A stretch of DNA of 64,000 nucleotides, taken from CAZTTG01 sp964615935 (GTDB lineage: Bacteria > Planctomycetota > UBA1135 > GCA-002686595). The notes beneath the pieces are model-generated. The model was given only the letters and a program-made list of their open reading frames with translations, made no database searches and was not told the origin of the DNA. The stretch spans positions 1 to 64,000 of the forward strand of contig CAZTTG010000014.1 in NCBI GenBank assembly GCA_964615935.1. Reading direction: 5' to 3'. Shown here one piece after another: positions 62,023 through 64,000 of this stretch (the stretch's first letter is position 1; every line of letters starts with the position of its first letter). The translations under genes were made by a program, and so were the position numbers.

Positions 62023-63987
62023 TCAGGGGCGGATCACCTGGATCTCGCCCGGTTCGAGTCGGATGGGGATGCGGCGCACCTCGGCCGAGTCCTTGACGAG
62101 GACGAGGAATCGAGCGTCCTCGCCGACGATCACGACCTCGGAGCGGCCTCCCCGGAGCCCCGAGAAGCCGCCGGCGGTGCCCGTCCTTCCGAACACGCTG
62201 TGCAGGGTGAGTCTGCGGCCCGACTCGTCGAGCACGGTCAGGTAGTCGGCCTCCTCGGGATCCCGCTCCAGCACGACCTGGAATCTGCACGCCCGTGGCA
62301 CCTGGATCTCCAGGTTCTCGAGGTCCATGTCGGGCTCCAGAGCGCGCCTCAGCGAGATGGGGACGTCCCCGCCGCTGAGCTGCAGGTGGCTACCCTCGAT
62401 GCACAAGGCCTCGAAGACGAACCGGCCCTCCTCGTCGACCGCCTGCCAGGCGTGGGACGGGAAGGGAGCGTAGTTGTACTCCCCTCCGGGAAGGCGGTCG
62501 CGAACACAGACCAGCTTCACGCCGACGGCGGGCCGGCCGTCGTGGAAGAGGACCCTGCCCGCCACCCGGCGGGTGCGCTCGGCCCCGCCGAGGACGATCC
62601 GGACGTCGTGGTCTCCGCCCTGAACTCCCTCGACGATCACCATCTCCATCGTGGCCGGGTGCATGGCGCGCAGGCGGTAGCCCCTGGCGAGCATGCCGCG
62701 CATTTCGAAGTGACCGTCATCGTCGGTGGTGGCCTTTCGTCCCGATCCCGGGCGGTCGTCACCGGCGATGAGACCCTCGACGCTGCACGGTTGGCGCTGC
62801 AACGCTCCGCTCAACGCCTCGACCATGATCTCTCCGAAGGGACTGGCGTCCCGAGTCCAGACGTTCGCCTGCGAGAGGGGGCGGCCGTTGCCATCCACGA
62901 CCCTGCCGGCGAGGGTCAGCGGCTCGCCCCCGAGGACGAGGACGATCGGCTCCAGCCGTCGCAGATCGTCGTACTGGATCGGCGCGGAAGGCTCGAGGCG
63001 AGCGGGCAGGTATCCCTTCTTCACGGCCTGCAGCGCGACGTACGTCGCTCCCTCCTCCATCCCGAGCTCGAACCGACCCTTCGCATCGGTGCGCGCGCTC
63101 CCGCGGCCGAGAAAAGCCACGTAGGCATCGGCCGCGGGCTCACCACGGGAGTCGAGGACCACGCCGGCGACCGAGAGCGATCCAGCCACGTCGCGCTCGA
63201 GCACGACCTCGAGATCGATCTGCGAGTGTGGCGGCAGATCATGGAAGCTCTCCCGAAATCCATCCGCCCGGACGGCCAGTATCAGGCCCTCGGTCCACCC
63301 CACGTCCGTGAACTCGAATACACCTCGATCATCGCTGACGGCGAGCCAGGACCGGGACAGTGAGCGCTGCGCGCCGGGGCGCAGCGCGCGGGCGGTGCCC
63401 AGATCCATGTAGATCCTGAGCGGGATTCCCTCTCTCGGCTTGTCCTCCTGATCGACGACCGTGCCCGCATACGTTCTGCGGGGGGCCACGACGATGACCC
63501 GCTCCTGCTCGGGGAGGGTCGGCGAGAAGTAGTGGGGGACCACCGCGGTGTGGAGCTCGTCGGTGGCCATGAGCCGCCCGGATACCCTGGGGATGGGCAT
63601 CTGGAATCGACCCAGGGAATCCGTGCGGCAGGAGCAGACCTCTTCAGCCGGCTCGTAGCCGTCGCCGACGGCCGCCCGCCTCTCGAAGAAGACGGTCGCG
63701 TCGACGATGGGTCGACCCTGCACGTCCTGAACCCTGCCCTGGAGAATGGCCGGGGGATCCTGTATGGCCTCGTCGGGCGTCGGCATGGCCTGGCGCTCTC
63801 CGGTCTCGGCCACCGGCGCCGGCACCGTCGTCGACTCCGCCTGACCCGGCTCTTCCACGCCCTCCAGGGCCATCCGTTCGGGTGACCCGTTCTCCGAAGG
63901 TCCCAGCTCCCCGCCCGATCGCGACACCCACAACGAAATCGACACCAGCGCGATCACCAGCGCCACTGCCCCGAGCTTCTTGACCAT
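62023..63987 (-). CDS. single-TM carboxypeptidase-regulatory-like repeat protein (third paralogue)
   Basis: 654 residues. ATG 63987 with GGAGG eight nt upstream; TM helix (LGAVALVIALVSISLWV), polar linker, then about six Ig-like repeats (LQGRVQDVQGRPIVDATVFFE, VAGVVLDSRGEPAADAYVAFLG, LAGRVVDGNGRPLSQANVW, VAGRVLFHDGRPAVGVKLV), each followed by G-x-F-type strands (GRFELGMEEGATY). Same architecture as the proteins at 23513 and 26023 but clearly more diverged. It converges on pyk (12 nt apart). Function unknown. Confidence 0.82.
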   Translation of the reverse strand: MVKKLGAVALVIALVSISLWVSRSGGELGPSENGSPERMALEGVEEPGQAESTTVPAPVAETGERQAMPTPDEAIQDPPAILQGRVQDVQGRPIVDATVFFERRAAVGDGYEPAEEVCSCRTDSLGRFQMPIPRVSGRLMATDELHTAVVPHYFSPTLPEQERVIVVAPRRTYAGTVVDQEDKPREGIPLRIYMDLGTARALRPGAQRSLSRSWLAVSDDRGVFEFTDVGWTEGLILAVRADGFRESFHDLPPHSQIDLEVVLERDVAGSLSVAGVVLDSRGEPAADAYVAFLGRGSARTDAKGRFELGMEEGATYVALQAVKKGYLPARLEPSAPIQYDDLRRLEPIVLVLGGEPLTLAGRVVDGNGRPLSQANVWTRDASPFGEIMVEALSGALQRQPCSVEGLIAGDDRPGSGRKATTDDDGHFEMRGMLARGYRLRAMHPATMEMVIVEGVQGGDHDVRIVLGGAERTRRVAGRVLFHDGRPAVGVKLVCVRDRLPGGEYNYAPFPSHAWQAVDEEGRFVFEALCIEGSHLQLSGGDVPISLRRALEPDMDLENLEIQVPRACRFQVVLERDPEEADYLTVLDESGRRLTLHSVFGRTGTAGGFSGLRGGRSEVVIVGEDARFLVLVKDSAEVRRIPIRLEPGEIQVIRP

Positions 63988-64000
63988 CGCGCCACCTCCC

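Overview
This is a roughly 70% G+C bacterial chromosomal window with about 40 genes and no phage, plasmid, CRISPR, rRNA or tRNA signal. It looks like an uncultured Planctomycetota-type genome (Poly30/UBA1135-like lineage). That is an inference from content: many large secreted proteins with lineage-type C-terminal domains, sulfatase-like hydrolases, TPR plus metallopeptidase proteins, single-TM proteins built of carboxypeptidase-regulatory-like repeats, and housekeeping genes scattered among accessory ones. Shine-Dalgarno sites are present but not universal, and several genes have a TANNAT -10 box only 6-9 nt before the start codon, suggesting leaderless mRNAs.

Layout. 1-6.7 kb (minus): secreted glycoside hydrolase, secreted agmatine/peptidylarginine-deiminase-like protein, DAHP synthase. 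7.3-9.3 kb: mutM, an EF-P paralogue with Arg at its tip, a small unknown gene. 9.3-16.5 kb: arginine decarboxylase (minus, coupled to the unknown gene) diverging from a translationally coupled run of threonine dehydratase-like, membrane sulfatase-like and SpoU methyltransferase genes, then a PduO-type cobalamin adenosyltransferase and an acylphosphatase. 16.5-23.3 kb (minus): a secreted beta-helix protein and a three-gene envelope signalling unit (TonB receptor, YfiR, CHASE8-type hybrid kinase) whose promoter holds an 18-nt G/C homopolymer. 23.5-31.2 kb (minus): two large repeat-domain paralogues and a seven-blade FG-GAP protein. 31.4-35.8 kb (minus): metH behind a SahR-like ArsR/SAM-domain regulator. 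35.9-43.4 kb (minus): a frameshifted Gly-rich lipoprotein gene between two direct repeats, a DUF6624-like lipoprotein, an Smr protein, a GT39-like/TPR membrane protein, an FKBP lipoprotein and phosphotransacetylase. 43.7-45.4 kb (plus): PEGA protein, a foldback element, pyrrolidone-carboxylate peptidase, and an ArsC-like selenoprotein. 45.4-52.4 kb (minus): TPR/HEASH metallopeptidase, an acidic Met-rich protein, a large M36-like protease. 52.8-62 kb (plus): SelW-like selenoprotein, a large secreted repeat protein, two tandem sulfatase-like lipoproteins, a second foldback element, pyruvate kinase. 62-64 kb (minus): a third repeat-domain protein.

Most notable. (1) Two genes are read through an in-frame TGA that fits selenocysteine: an ArsC-family protein at 45035 and a SelW/Rdx-family protein with a CxxU motif at 52813, each followed by a bacterial-SECIS-like hairpin. 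Conventional calling would truncate one and miss the other. (2) Two unrelated foldback (MITE-like) elements are both flanked by CTAG, and in both the left CTAG contains the TAG stop codon of the upstream gene, so insertion spared the protein. (3) The TonB-receptor operon has a phase-variation-type promoter and couples an outer-membrane receptor to YfiR and a CHASE8 histidine kinase, a rewired form of the YfiBNR logic. (4) Otherwise unrelated secreted proteins share two kinds of C-terminal domain, which may be lineage-specific sorting or anchoring modules.
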